Shown here in pieces: positions 37,816 through 46,639 of a DNA stretch of 64,000 nucleotides. The stretch lies in assembly GCA_029027265.1 (NCBI GenBank), contig CP093061.1:620001-684000 (forward strand). The letters are read 5' to 3'. Source of the DNA: Sulfurospirillum_A sp029027265. Lineage in GTDB: Bacteria > Campylobacterota > Campylobacteria > Campylobacterales > Sulfurospirillaceae. The notes beneath the pieces were generated by a model. That model saw only the letters and a list, made by a program, of their open reading frames with translations, was not told where the DNA came from and made no database searches. Each line of letters opens with the position of its first letter. Positions within the stretch are counted from its first letter, which is position 1. A program made the translations under genes and the position numbers.

Positions 37816-38856
37816 CTAATACTCATCCTCAAAATAAAACTTATAATAAGATTGCCCTGTCTCTTCATCATAACCTTTTTCATAATCGAGTCCTTCTTGA
37901 ACAGCATTATTTAGGAATTTTATTTGAATTTTTTCATCAAGAGTTATAGATGCTCTAAAGCCATTTTTGTATTTTTTTACATCATCTTTACTGATTCCAA
38001 AACTATTATCAAAGTTGATTGAACTTTCATCTGCGTAGTTGTCACGGTAGTTTACAAAGTCTTCTTTCATTTTGTCGTTGTGCATGATTTCATCAAAAAA
38101 GTCTTGTTCGCTAAAGTTGTCTCGTTTTTCAAAGAAGTCTATACATGAGTTACTAAAATCAACTTGTTCACTTTTTTTATACTCTGGTGTAACCACCTCA
38201 TCTACAAAACCTTTACACATGTTCATAAACTGCTTAGTTTTGTAGCTGTCATTTTCTACTGGGGCAATGCTTAGAAACTTGTTTACCCAGTAGTCAGTTA
38301 CTTTTTGGTGAATGTCTATATTGTAAATGTGGTATCCCGTATCAGCATCATCATTTATGATAAAACATCCTTTTTCTATTTTGCTTGCATTTATTCCTTC
38401 ATCTGTTCCTAGTGTTAAAGTATCATGGCTTTTAAGTACTTTGAAAAACATATCTTTTTTTTCTACTTTATAAATACCGATTACATCACGAAAAACTTCA
38501 TCAAACTTTATATCTTTAAAATGCACTATTAGAAGTTCACCCATCATGATTTTAGGATGAGTAGAAGCATCGTAAAGATGATTTGCAATCTGTTCTGCTG
38601 AGTTAGCAAAATCATCATTTTCAAAGATACTTTTTGTGTAGGTGTAAACTTCATTAAAAGCTAAACTAGAACTGTGAGAAAAATGGTGTAAGTTAGTCTC
38701 GAGTTGAAAAGGTTTTAAAAAATAGTGAAGTAGCTTTTTTTCTAGTTCTGGTTCCACACTTTGAGGATTATGAGACAGGTAAACTCCCTCATCTTTTTGT
38801 TTGTTTCCTACTTGGTGAATTATTAGTTTATCTATACTCGCATTTGAAAAGTCCAT
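37816..38856 (-). CDS. Nucleoid-associated protein, NdpA/YejK family
   Basis: The 346-residue cytoplasmic protein fits the NA37 (PF04245) family, with LIIHQVGNKQKDEGVYLS at the start, GELLIVHFKD, FFKVLKSHDT..., the KGCFIINDDADTGYHIYNID stretch and a C-terminal FGISKDDVKKY...ITLDEKIQIKF. The family binds nucleoid DNA and recurs near phage- and defence-related genes. The exact role here is unknown. It lies alone between two regions without close partners. Confidence 0.8.
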   Translation of the reverse strand: MDFSNASIDKLIIHQVGNKQKDEGVYLSHNPQSVEPELEKKLLHYFLKPFQLETNLHHFSHSSSLAFNEVYTYTKSIFENDDFANSAEQIANHLYDASTHPKIMMGELLIVHFKDIKFDEVFRDVIGIYKVEKKDMFFKVLKSHDTLTLGTDEGINASKIEKGCFIINDDADTGYHIYNIDIHQKVTDYWVNKFLSIAPVENDSYKTKQFMNMCKGFVDEVVTPEYKKSEQVDFSNSCIDFFEKRDNFSEQDFFDEIMHNDKMKEDFVNYRDNYADESSINFDNSFGISKDDVKKYKNGFRASITLDEKIQIKFLNNAVQEGLDYEKGYDEETGQSYYKFYFEDEY

Positions 38857-38933
38857 TGGTTCTCCTATTAAAATGAAACTTTATCAAATTAAGCCTAAGA
38901 CAAACGTAAAATCTACTTAGTTATAATAGTTAC

Positions 38934-39419
38934 ATGAAAAAAACAAATGCCGCTCGAATACTAGACAAGCATAATGTAAAGTATGAAATATTAGAATACA
39001 AAGTTGATGAAAATGATTTGAGTACTTTACATGTAGCCGAAAATTCAAACACAGATATAAAAACAATCTTTAAAACTTTAGTAACTGTAGATGAAAAAAA
39101 CCAACCAATTGTAGCGTGTATTGCTGGTGATGAAGAGCTTGATTTAAAAGCTTTGGCACAAGTAGCTGGAGTGAAGAAGTGTACAATGATACCTTTAAAA
39201 GATGTTTTGAAAACAACAGGATACATAAGAGGAGGCTGTTCTCCCTTTGGTATGAAAAAGCAATATAGAACATTTGTAGATACGCAGGCACTCTTACATG
39301 TAAAGATTTCGGTGAGTGCTGGAGTAAGAGGTCAACAGCTTTTGTTGAGTCCAAAAGAGTTTGAAAAAGCTTTACATGTAGAGTTCAAAAGAATCATTCA
39401 TGCAACTCATATCTGTTAA
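38934..39419 (+). CDS. ybaK: Cys-tRNA(Pro)/Cys-tRNA deacylase YbaK/EbsC
   Basis: The 161-residue protein has the YbaK fold, with KKTNAARILDKHNVKYE at the start, IFKTLV, the catalytic-pocket LKALAQVAGVKKC, TGYIRGGCSPFGMKK and VSAGVRGQQLLLSP. It hydrolyses mischarged Cys-tRNA-Pro. Three TACATGTA octamers in its coding sequence are read as Leu-His-Val, the highest density of the repeat in any gene here. It overlaps the downstream permease by 20 bases. Confidence 0.93.
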   Translation: MKKTNAARILDKHNVKYEILEYKVDENDLSTLHVAENSNTDIKTIFKTLVTVDEKNQPIVACIAGDEELDLKALAQVAGVKKCTMIPLKDVLKTTGYIRGGCSPFGMKKQYRTFVDTQALLHVKISVSAGVRGQQLLLSPKEFEKALHVEFKRIIHATHIC

Positions 39420-40083
39420 TAATTTACTTTATTTACTAATACCTATTTTTGTTGTTGGTTATTTTTATTTTCGTTGGGTTGGAAATAAACTAGAAATACT
39501 CTATGCAAGTGCGAGGATGTTGCTTCAGCTTTTGTTAGTGGGGTACCTTTTAGCATATTTGTTTGAGGCTAAGACTTCGTACATGAGTATAGTTGTAATT
39601 GTTGTTATGATAAGTGCGGCGAGCCTTATAACTTTGAGAAACATAACTCACAAAAATTTGCAAGTCTATATAAGTGTTTTTGTAGCCATCTTTATAGGCG
39701 GTAGTCTAAACCTTGTTTTGGTTATCTATTTCGTTCTGGATTTAGACTCATTCAGTGAACCACGATACGTCATTCCAATAGCCGGAATGTTATACGCAAA
39801 CTGCATGAATGCAGTATCACTTGTAGCTGAAAGATTTGAAAAAGAGAGTCAAATTCACTCTTATGAAGAGGCGAGAGCTATCTCGTTTAGAGCTTCTTTG
39901 ATTCCTCAGATAAACTTCTTTTTAGCTGTTGGTTTAGTCTCTTTACCTGGTATGATGACAGGACAAATACTAGTAGGAATTGACCCTATTGTCGCAGTTC
40001 GTTACCAAATTATGGTCATGTTTATGGTTCTTGGAAGCTCTGGCATTAGTACCATACTCTACCTTTTACAAAAAAAAGACTAA
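39400..40083 (+). CDS. FetB-like ABC permease (UPF0014)
   Basis: The 227-residue protein has seven hydrophobic segments and UPF0014 motifs: ARMLLQLLLVGY, PIAGMLYANCMNAVSLVAERF, EEARAISFRASLIPQINF and LPGMMTGQILVGIDPIVAVRYQ. FetB with the ATPase FetA exports iron in Escherichia coli. A fetA gene is not next to it here. Its start lies inside ybaK (20-base overlap) and no separate promoter is visible. Confidence 0.85.
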   Translation: MQLISVNNLLYLLIPIFVVGYFYFRWVGNKLEILYASARMLLQLLLVGYLLAYLFEAKTSYMSIVVIVVMISAASLITLRNITHKNLQVYISVFVAIFIGGSLNLVLVIYFVLDLDSFSEPRYVIPIAGMLYANCMNAVSLVAERFEKESQIHSYEEARAISFRASLIPQINFFLAVGLVSLPGMMTGQILVGIDPIVAVRYQIMVMFMVLGSSGISTILYLLQKKD

Positions 40084-40202
40084 GCCTCAACTATAAACTG
40101 TATCTTTAAGCCCAAGTCCATTTCTGAGTGAGCTTTGCTATTTTATTACTAACAACCCATTCAAATTTAAAGTAAATAAAAGTATTAGTATTATAAGCTT
40201 TT

Positions 40203-41415
40203 TCATTTCCCAAGCTCCAACATCTCTTCTACGTTAAAATCACAATTTTCCTCTTTTAAGTCTTTGTCATGCATAGGTATCTCATAACTTCCTCCGCTCA
40301 TAGCTTGGTTAAATTCTATATATGCTTTTATTCTCTCTTTAGTATTCATATATGAATTGTTTAAAAATTTAACACCTTCAAGCCTAGGTATTTTTATCTT
40401 TTTAGCCATATCTAAATATCCAGAGCATGAACTTTCATTCCATGCATCTTTTTGCTCTTCTCCTGATTCTGCGACACCTACAGGATTATCCAAAATTTTT
40501 GTATACGATTTCGCACTCTGCATCATAAAGGCTTGTATAACAGGTTTCTTATACTTAAAGTAAATCTTTCTCTCCACATCATCCCTAACCCCATTGTTAT
40601 TACTGTCTATTCCAAGCAGTGTAGAGTTGTTTAAAGTTTCATCTGGTTCAGGAGGAAGTTTATATCCGTTTATATCTTTATATACTGTTATGCTTAGTTT
40701 ATTTGAGGTAGTGTTATCTATTTTTGCTTGAATTGTTGTAGTTCCTTCTTTTAAAGTTTCTAGGGTAGTATTGTTTATAGTTACTATTGAGTTATCTTGT
40801 ATAATCCATTGTATGTTTTTAGTTATATATTTTATGGTATCGTCTGAGTAAGCTGCTTGAATAATTAAAGCTGCTTGAGTATTTTCTTTTAACTCTGTTT
40901 GTATTGTTTCTAAGCTTAGGGTTTTTATGATTACAATATTATCATTTACACTAAAAGAGTAGTTTATACTTGTTGTTATTATGTCATTGTTTCCAAATAA
41001 GAAATTATATAGTTTACATTTTTTTTACATCACTATAAAATAAAGAACATATTTTAAAGATAATCTTTTGAAACCAAGTTTTTGGTTTAATTGGTTCTGG
41101 GTTTATTAGTTTTAAACTCTTTACATGTAAAGAGTATATTTCTGTTTTTAAATTCTCATTTGGAATGAAGAGTAAAGTGTTTTTATCTTTAATACTAATT
41201 ACACCAGCTATATTTTTATTATCAGTTTCTAGTTGAATTGTATTTGATGTTAAAGATGAAGAGACTATTGGGTTATTAAATGTTATTTGTATTTGTACAT
41301 CACTTTTTACATTAGTTGCATTTTTTTGAGGGATAAGTAGTGTTGTATGGTTGTTTGCATTTAAACTCAATGATAGTACACATAGAAATATAAATTTAGT
41401 AAGTATATTTAACAT
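40203..41415 (-). pseudogene. Secreted protein with Ig-like and calcium-binding motifs, frameshift in an A8 run
   Basis: One long protein is split. The first frame (41415-41014) has a signal peptide (residues ~1-20) and a Big/Ig-like domain starting with TTLLIPQKNATNVKSDVQI, and stops just after SLFYSDVKK. The other frame is open from there to 40203 with more beta-rich sequence, an Ig-like repeat, then LGIDSNNNGVRDDVER, a calcium-loop-like motif, and a helical C-terminal domain. Removing one base of the eight-A run (T-run 41019-41026 on the plus strand) joins them. It could be a sequencing error or a slipped-strand on/off switch of a surface protein. No known family was recognised for the C-terminal domain. 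A 20-bp TACATGTA palindrome lies inside (41116-41135). Confidence 0.72.
41116..41135. repeat. 20-bp perfect palindrome actctttacatgtaaagagt
   Basis: This is the longest perfect copy of the TACATGTA repeat seen in the window. It sits inside the broken secreted-protein gene, where it is read Ser-Leu-His-Val-Lys-Ser. Confidence 0.8.
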
Positions 41416-41492
41416 TTCTTATAGCCTTTATGTGAGGGTTAACTGATGTTATCATGCTTGATGTTAAATATTACTTAAAGTTTATTTTTTTC

Positions 41493-43073
41493 CTAGTGTG
41501 GTAGTTTTATTATAAACTTAGCTCCTTCTTTTGTATTTTGGGCTTCAATAGTTCCTTTAAATTGATTTTCAACTACTAGCTTTGACATATAAAGACCGAT
41601 GCCAGTTGAAGGAGTTTTTTTCTTGCTTGTAAAAGGTTTAAAAATATCTTCAATAGGATCCACTTTTATGCCTCCAGCATTGTCTGTTATGCTTAGTATG
41701 ATATGCTCTTTTTTGTCTTGTAAAAATATATTAACATAAGGTTGTTTAGATTTTCTAAGTTTAACAACGTCATTTATATTTTGTAGTATAGACAGAACAA
41801 CATGAGCTAAAGAGTTGGCATTTCCGTAGATTTTTATCTTAGAGTCTATCTCTCGATTGAGTTTTATTTGATTTAGATTTAGAGTGGAGTCTACAATTTT
41901 TAGAGCTTGATTTATGGAAACAATAGGATTAAATTCACTACTATCTGTTTTTTTGTAAAAGTCCTCAAAGTTTGTTATAGTTTCTGACATAAATTGGATA
42001 ATGTCTTGATTTTTTTCAGCTTCTTTTATTAGTTCTGGGTCTTTCATTTTTTTCTTTATATACATACAGTTAAAATTTAATTGAGTTAGTGGTTGTCTCC
42101 ATTGGTGGGCTATGATGGCTATCATTTCTCCAAGGGCTGCAAATTTTGCTTGTTGTTGTAGTATTTTATCGTTTAGTTTTTCTTTTGAAATATCTTGTAT
42201 ACTTGCTACTAATGCTAAGTCTTTGTTTGTTCCACTTTTTCCAAAAGATATTCTAATAGGAAATTTTTTACCATCTTTGTTTATGGCTTCAACTTCTTTT
42301 GCATTTTCATTACCATCAAGTTCTGTTGGAATAATGTCTTTAAAAGAGGGCTGATTTAGCATCTCTTCTCTACTGTACCCAAATATATTTTCAGCTTTTT
42401 TGTTAAATGTTCTAATTTTAAGATTAGAGTCAAGTGTAACAATAGCATCGCTACTTAGTTCAATGACAGCATTTGAGTAGTCTTTTTCTCGTATGAGTGC
42501 TTTTGTTTTTTTGTTTATACTTCTGTTTGCTGGCATGAAGATAAAAAGTGCTTCAAAGAGTAGAGTCGTAAGTGTCATTATTAGAATAAATACTTCTACC
42601 TTTTTTAACTTTTTTGTATTGTCATTTGCCTCTTTTAGGTAGATTGCTACTGCTTTATCAAGTTGGGTTAATAGTTTTTGAGAATTTTTTAGTACATAGT
42701 TTTGGCTTTGCCCATCTCTGTTTTCATAAAATCTTTTTGCATGAAAAAGGTACTTTTTGACCTGATTATCTAACCAAATCTCTTTTCCATAATATATTTT
42801 AGATAAATCTTTTGACATAGTTAAGGAAGTAAGTTCTCCGTGTGCTTCTTCCATAAGCCTTATGTTCACTTTTAATTTAGCTATTTTGTAGTAAATAGCA
42901 TAAAAAGATATTTGCCCAGCTAAGATTTTTTGGTTTGTACTCATATTTATTAGTTTTGCATCGTTAGATTGGTCGCTTAAAAGTTTAGTTAAATTTATGT
43001 ACGCAAATATGGAAAGTAATGCTATGATAGTAAGAGCAAGTATGTATCTTCTAGTAAAATTAATTGTTTTCAA
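41493..43073 (-). CDS. Membrane sensor histidine kinase with PAS domain
   Basis: The 526-residue kinase has a helix at ~8-28, a periplasmic helical sensor region with a PilJ/NarX-like look (~29-155), a second helix (~160-182), a PAS domain (~200-300, with AENIFGYSREEM), and a kinase core with the phospho-acceptor motif MIAIIAHQWRQPLTQLN (His ~325) and ATP-binding DNAGGI and TGIGLYMSK motifs. The signal could be a nitrogen oxide or redox cue, but this is inference from position. It is divergent from the response regulator 62 bases away, which is almost certainly its partner. Confidence 0.9.
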   Translation of the reverse strand: MKTINFTRRYILALTIIALLSIFAYINLTKLLSDQSNDAKLINMSTNQKILAGQISFYAIYYKIAKLKVNIRLMEEAHGELTSLTMSKDLSKIYYGKEIWLDNQVKKYLFHAKRFYENRDGQSQNYVLKNSQKLLTQLDKAVAIYLKEANDNTKKLKKVEVFILIMTLTTLLFEALFIFMPANRSINKKTKALIREKDYSNAVIELSSDAIVTLDSNLKIRTFNKKAENIFGYSREEMLNQPSFKDIIPTELDGNENAKEVEAINKDGKKFPIRISFGKSGTNKDLALVASIQDISKEKLNDKILQQQAKFAALGEMIAIIAHQWRQPLTQLNFNCMYIKKKMKDPELIKEAEKNQDIIQFMSETITNFEDFYKKTDSSEFNPIVSINQALKIVDSTLNLNQIKLNREIDSKIKIYGNANSLAHVVLSILQNINDVVKLRKSKQPYVNIFLQDKKEHIILSITDNAGGIKVDPIEDIFKPFTSKKKTPSTGIGLYMSKLVVENQFKGTIEAQNTKEGAKFIIKLPH

Positions 43074-43135
43074 AATGTTATGACCTAAGTTTTATTTTGA
43101 TAATGGTAACATAAAATTTTCAAAAGAGGTTTGAA

Positions 43136-43822
43136 GTGCAAGAAAAGTATGAAATAATTTTAAATAAAAGTTCAATACTGTTAGCAGAGGATGACCAGAG
43201 TGTAAGTGAAAGCTTTAAGAGAGTTTTACTTCTATTTGTAAATCATGTTTATAGTGCAGAAAATGGAGAAGAAGCACTAAAACTTTATGAAAAGCATAAT
43301 CCAGATATTATCATTACCGATATAAAAATGCCAAAAATGAATGGTTTGGAACTCATAAAAAAAATAAGAGAAGATGACCACGATACCCCTATTATTGTAA
43401 CAAGTGCATATACTGACCAAAATTTTTTACTTGAATCCATAAAACTTTCCTTAGTTGAATATGTAGTAAAACCCATAAAAGAGAGTGATTTAGATAGACT
43501 TTTAAAAGAGTGTGCAAAAGTGCTTGAGGAAAAGTCAAAAACTATAGTAGAGATAAACTCTACATGTATATATGATTATGATAATAAAATTCTTACATGT
43601 AAAGAAAAAAAGATAGTTTTAACACAGAAAGAAGTAGAATTTTTTGAAATTCTTTTAGCTCATCGTGGAACTTTAGTAACCAAATATGCTATTGAAGATA
43701 AACTCTATATCTACGAAGAGGCACCTCCTAGTGCTTTAAAAAATCTTGTTTTTAAACTTCGTAAAAAGATGGGTGAAGACATAGTAAAAACTGTCAATAA
43801 ACTAGGGTATATCATAGAATAA
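43136..43822 (+). CDS. OmpR-type response regulator
   Basis: The 228-residue protein starts with GTG and has a receiver domain (acidic Glu18-Asp19-Asp20, phospho-acceptor Asp62, Lys ~112) and a C-terminal winged helix (~150-228, with LVTKYAIEDKLY and LVFKLRKKMG). It is transcribed away from the kinase and towards nosZ, ending about 140 bases before the nosZ start, so nosZ and its satellites are candidate targets. Two TACATGTA octamers lie in the coding sequence (43561 and 43594). Confidence 0.9.
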   Translation: MQEKYEIILNKSSILLAEDDQSVSESFKRVLLLFVNHVYSAENGEEALKLYEKHNPDIIITDIKMPKMNGLELIKKIREDDHDTPIIVTSAYTDQNFLLESIKLSLVEYVVKPIKESDLDRLLKECAKVLEEKSKTIVEINSTCIYDYDNKILTCKEKKIVLTQKEVEFFEILLAHRGTLVTKYAIEDKLYIYEEAPPSALKNLVFKLRKKMGEDIVKTVNKLGYIIE

Positions 43823-43885
43823 CCATAGTTTCTTTTTTAGCGACCCAAAAGAAACCTGATGTAATGTACAATTTCATACAATCAT

Positions 43886-43899
43886 TTGATAGTTATCAA
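43886..43899 (+). promoter_or_regulatory. FNR/NNR-type box upstream of nosZ
   Basis: The sequence TTGATagttATCAA is a perfect match to the FNR consensus TTGAT-N4-ATCAA. Its centre is about 41.5 bases upstream of the start point predicted from the TATAAT at 43922-43927. This is the class II activator position. A CRP/FNR-family activator, such as the Nss regulators known for the nos cluster of Wolinella, would fit. None is encoded in this window. Confidence 0.8.
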
Positions 43900-43914
43900 T
43901 GAAATTATGAGGTT

Positions 43915-43934
43915 GTGACAATATAATGTGTCAC
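43915..43934 (+). promoter_or_regulatory. nosZ -10 region inside an inverted repeat
   Basis: The -10 box TATAAT (43922-43927) is flanked by a perfect inverted repeat, GTGACA (43915-43920) and TGTCAC (43929-43934), with an 8-base spacer. A repressor or second regulator could bind here and block the polymerase. The proposed start site is at about 43934. Confidence 0.55.
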
Positions 43935-43961
43935 TATGATTTACAACAAGGAGGAAATGTG

Positions 43962-46562
43962 ATGAAAAACATTTTAAAGAAGGTCTCTTTTTTATCCGCA
44001 GCTGTTGCACTTAGTGCAACTACGGCTTTTTCAGCTGGTGATAGTGCGATAGAAAAGATAATGAAAGAGAGAGGGTTAACTCAGCAGGATTTAATTCGTG
44101 CGGCAAAGACATACTTACCAACGGGCGGGCGTGATGAGTTTGTTGTATTTAGTTCAGGTGGACAGAGCGGTCAAATAATCGTTTATGGTGTTCCATCTAT
44201 GAAAATTTTAAAGTACATAGCTGTATTTACACCAGAGCCATGGCAAGGTTATGGTTATGATGTAGACTCTTTAAAAATCTTAAGACAGGGTAATATTAGA
44301 GGAAGAGAGATAAACTGGGGTGATACTCACCATCCAGGTCTTTCAGAAACCAATGGTATATATGACGGTAAATGGTTAGCAATAAACGATAAAGCAAATC
44401 CAAGAGTTGCTATCATAGATTTACATGATTTTGAAACAAAACAAATTGTTGTAAATCCTGTTTTCAAATCAGATCATGGTGGAGCTTTTTTTACTCCAAA
44501 TTCAGAGTATATCATTGAATCAGCACAGTATGGTGCTCCATTTGATAACAACTATCACCCAATTGAGGATTACAAAGAGACTTACCGTGGTGGTGTAACT
44601 ATGTGGAAATTTAACCATAAAGAGGGAAGAATTAAAGTAGATAAATCTTTTACTATAGAGATGCCTCCTTATATGCAAGATCTTTCAGATGCAGGTAAGG
44701 GTGTAAGTTATGGTTGGGGTTTTACAAACTCATTTAACTCGGAAATGTATACGGGTGGTATTGAAGTTGGAAATCCTCCAAACGAAGCTGGTATGAGTAG
44801 AAATGATACTGACTTTTTACATGTATATAATTGGAAAAAATTGGCAGAAGTTGCTAAAGATCCAAAAAATGTAAAAATCATCAATGGACACAGAGTTATT
44901 CCTATGGATGTTGCTGTTAAAAATGATGCACTTTTCTTAATTCCAGAGCCAAAGTCACCTCATGGTGTTGATGTATCTCCAGATGGAAAGTACTTGGTTG
45001 TATGTGGTAAGCTAGATACTCACGCTTCTGTTTATGATTTTGAAAAAATCCAGAAGTTGATTAAGGCTAAGGAATATATAGGTAAAGATCCTTATGGTAT
45101 ACCAATTCTTGATATGAAAAAATCACTTCATGGACAAGTAGAACTAGGACTTGGACCTCTACATAATCAATACTCTAATATTGATGGAGAAATTTATACT
45201 TCACTTTATGTTGATTCTCAAGTTGTTAAGTGGAACTATAAAACTTTAAAAGTTTTAGATAAAGAAAATGTTCACTATAACATTGGTCACTTAGCTGGGA
45301 TGGAAGGCAAGTCTGCTGACCCTCAAGGTAAGTATATAATAGCGTTAAATAAACTTTCAATAGACAGATTTCAGCCAGTTGGTCCTCTTCATCCACAAAA
45401 TCATCAGTTGATTGATATTAGTGGAAAGACTATGGATCTGTTAGTTGATATGCCTATACCTCTTGGTGAGCCTCATCAAGCAGTTGCAATTCGTGCAAGT
45501 AAACTTCATCCTGCTGTAAGGTACCCAATGGGAACTAATACTAAAACAGGAAAGATTCATAGAGGTAAAACTCTTGCAGGACAGGAGAGAATAGAAAGAA
45601 ATGGTAAACATGTAACTGTTTATGCAACTCTAGTTCGTTCTCACATTAACCCTGAGAGAATTACTGTAAATAAAGGTGATAAAGTTACAATTCATATGAC
45701 AAACTTGGAACGTGCTCAAGATGAGACTCACGGTTTTACGGTTGATAATTACAATGTACACGCTTCACTTGAACCAGGTGAGACTTCAACTTTAGAATTT
45801 ATTGCGGACATTGAGGGAGTTTTCCCTTACTATTGTACTGAATTTTGTTCAGCTCTTCACTTAGAGATGATGGGTTACCTTATGGTTAAAGACCCTAGTA
45901 AAAAGTATGTAAGTGCTCAAAAGCTTAAAATGAAAACAATGACTCCTGCAGAACTTCAAGCGGAGTATGAAAAAACAGTTGCTGTAAATACTGCAACTGA
46001 CGCGGTTATTCAAAGTGTTGTTAATTTCTTAAAAGAGAATGGTTATGAAAAACATAAAGTTGTAGCTGATCTTGTTACTGATGCATTGGATCAATATGGA
46101 AAAATTCCTGCTCAGAAAAAATTGGCAAATGAGTCTGTTAAAGCTGGCAATATGGATAAAGCTATTCTTTATGAAAATATGATTTGGCAGCTTATGGTTA
46201 AAACAGCTGATGTTGGAATTAGAGCAAAAGATGCACTTGTAAGATTGATTGCTACTAAACAATCAGCTTCGGCAGCAGCAGGTGAGATTGCATTTGCTGA
46301 GGGTGGATGTAATGGCTGTCACGTTATAGGAAAAGTTAGTTCTGGTCCAGATTTGACAGGTGTTCTTTCTCGTCATGAAAATGGTGAAGTATGGGTTGCT
46401 AATTTTATTAAAAACCCACAGCATAAGTTTAATGACCCTTATGTTAAGGCAATGATAGATTACTTTAATCTAAAAATGCCTAACCAAAACATGAGTGACG
46501 CAGAAATTAAAGATATTGTTCAGTATCTTAAGTGGGTAGATTCAAACGCGAATCTATTCTAA
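43962..46562 (+). CDS. nosZ: Nitrous oxide reductase, clade II, with C-terminal cytochrome c domain
   Basis: I choose the ATG at 43962 (866 residues): aaggagga lies before it and a Sec signal peptide (KKVSFLSAAVALSATTAFSA) follows. The upstream in-frame ATG at 43926 precedes the ribosome site. The protein has a seven-bladed propeller with the His ligands of the CuZ centre, then a cupredoxin domain with the CuA motif CTEFCSALHLEMMGY (~625), then a mono-haem domain CNGCH (~782) with a Met ligand probably in LKMPNQNMS. The Sec rather than Tat signal and the haem domain are features of clade II/Wolinella-type NosZ. It reduces N2O to N2 in the periplasm. The gene carries one TACATGTA octamer. Confidence 0.97.
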   Translation: MKNILKKVSFLSAAVALSATTAFSAGDSAIEKIMKERGLTQQDLIRAAKTYLPTGGRDEFVVFSSGGQSGQIIVYGVPSMKILKYIAVFTPEPWQGYGYDVDSLKILRQGNIRGREINWGDTHHPGLSETNGIYDGKWLAINDKANPRVAIIDLHDFETKQIVVNPVFKSDHGGAFFTPNSEYIIESAQYGAPFDNNYHPIEDYKETYRGGVTMWKFNHKEGRIKVDKSFTIEMPPYMQDLSDAGKGVSYGWGFTNSFNSEMYTGGIEVGNPPNEAGMSRNDTDFLHVYNWKKLAEVAKDPKNVKIINGHRVIPMDVAVKNDALFLIPEPKSPHGVDVSPDGKYLVVCGKLDTHASVYDFEKIQKLIKAKEYIGKDPYGIPILDMKKSLHGQVELGLGPLHNQYSNIDGEIYTSLYVDSQVVKWNYKTLKVLDKENVHYNIGHLAGMEGKSADPQGKYIIALNKLSIDRFQPVGPLHPQNHQLIDISGKTMDLLVDMPIPLGEPHQAVAIRASKLHPAVRYPMGTNTKTGKIHRGKTLAGQERIERNGKHVTVYATLVRSHINPERITVNKGDKVTIHMTNLERAQDETHGFTVDNYNVHASLEPGETSTLEFIADIEGVFPYYCTEFCSALHLEMMGYLMVKDPSKKYVSAQKLKMKTMTPAELQAEYEKTVAVNTATDAVIQSVVNFLKENGYEKHKVVADLVTDALDQYGKIPAQKKLANESVKAGNMDKAILYENMIWQLMVKTADVGIRAKDALVRLIATKQSASAAAGEIAFAEGGCNGCHVIGKVSSGPDLTGVLSRHENGEVWVANFIKNPQHKFNDPYVKAMIDYFNLKMPNQNMSDAEIKDIVQYLKWVDSNANLF

Positions 46563-46584
46563 AGTTAAGGGAGGCGTATGCCTC

Positions 46585-46620
46585 TCTTACATGTAGACAT
46601 TTTTGTGTCTACATGTAAGA
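46585..46620. terminator. Perfect hairpin made of two TACATGTA repeats between nosZ and nosB
   Basis: Two oppositely nested copies of the octamer form a 15-bp perfect stem (tcttacatgtagaca at 46585-46599 with tgtctacatgtaaga at 46606-46620) and a 6-nt loop. Only a short AT-rich stretch follows, without a strong U-run. It may be a partial terminator or an RNA 3'-end that lets nosZ be made in excess of the downstream genes. Confidence 0.65.
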
Positions 46621-46639
46621 TTAAATATAAGGCAAAAAA

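Noticed and set aside
43926..43961. Upstream ATG as the nosZ start
   Set aside because: It lies before the aaggagg ribosome site and on the promoter's inverted repeat; the signal peptide begins at 43962.
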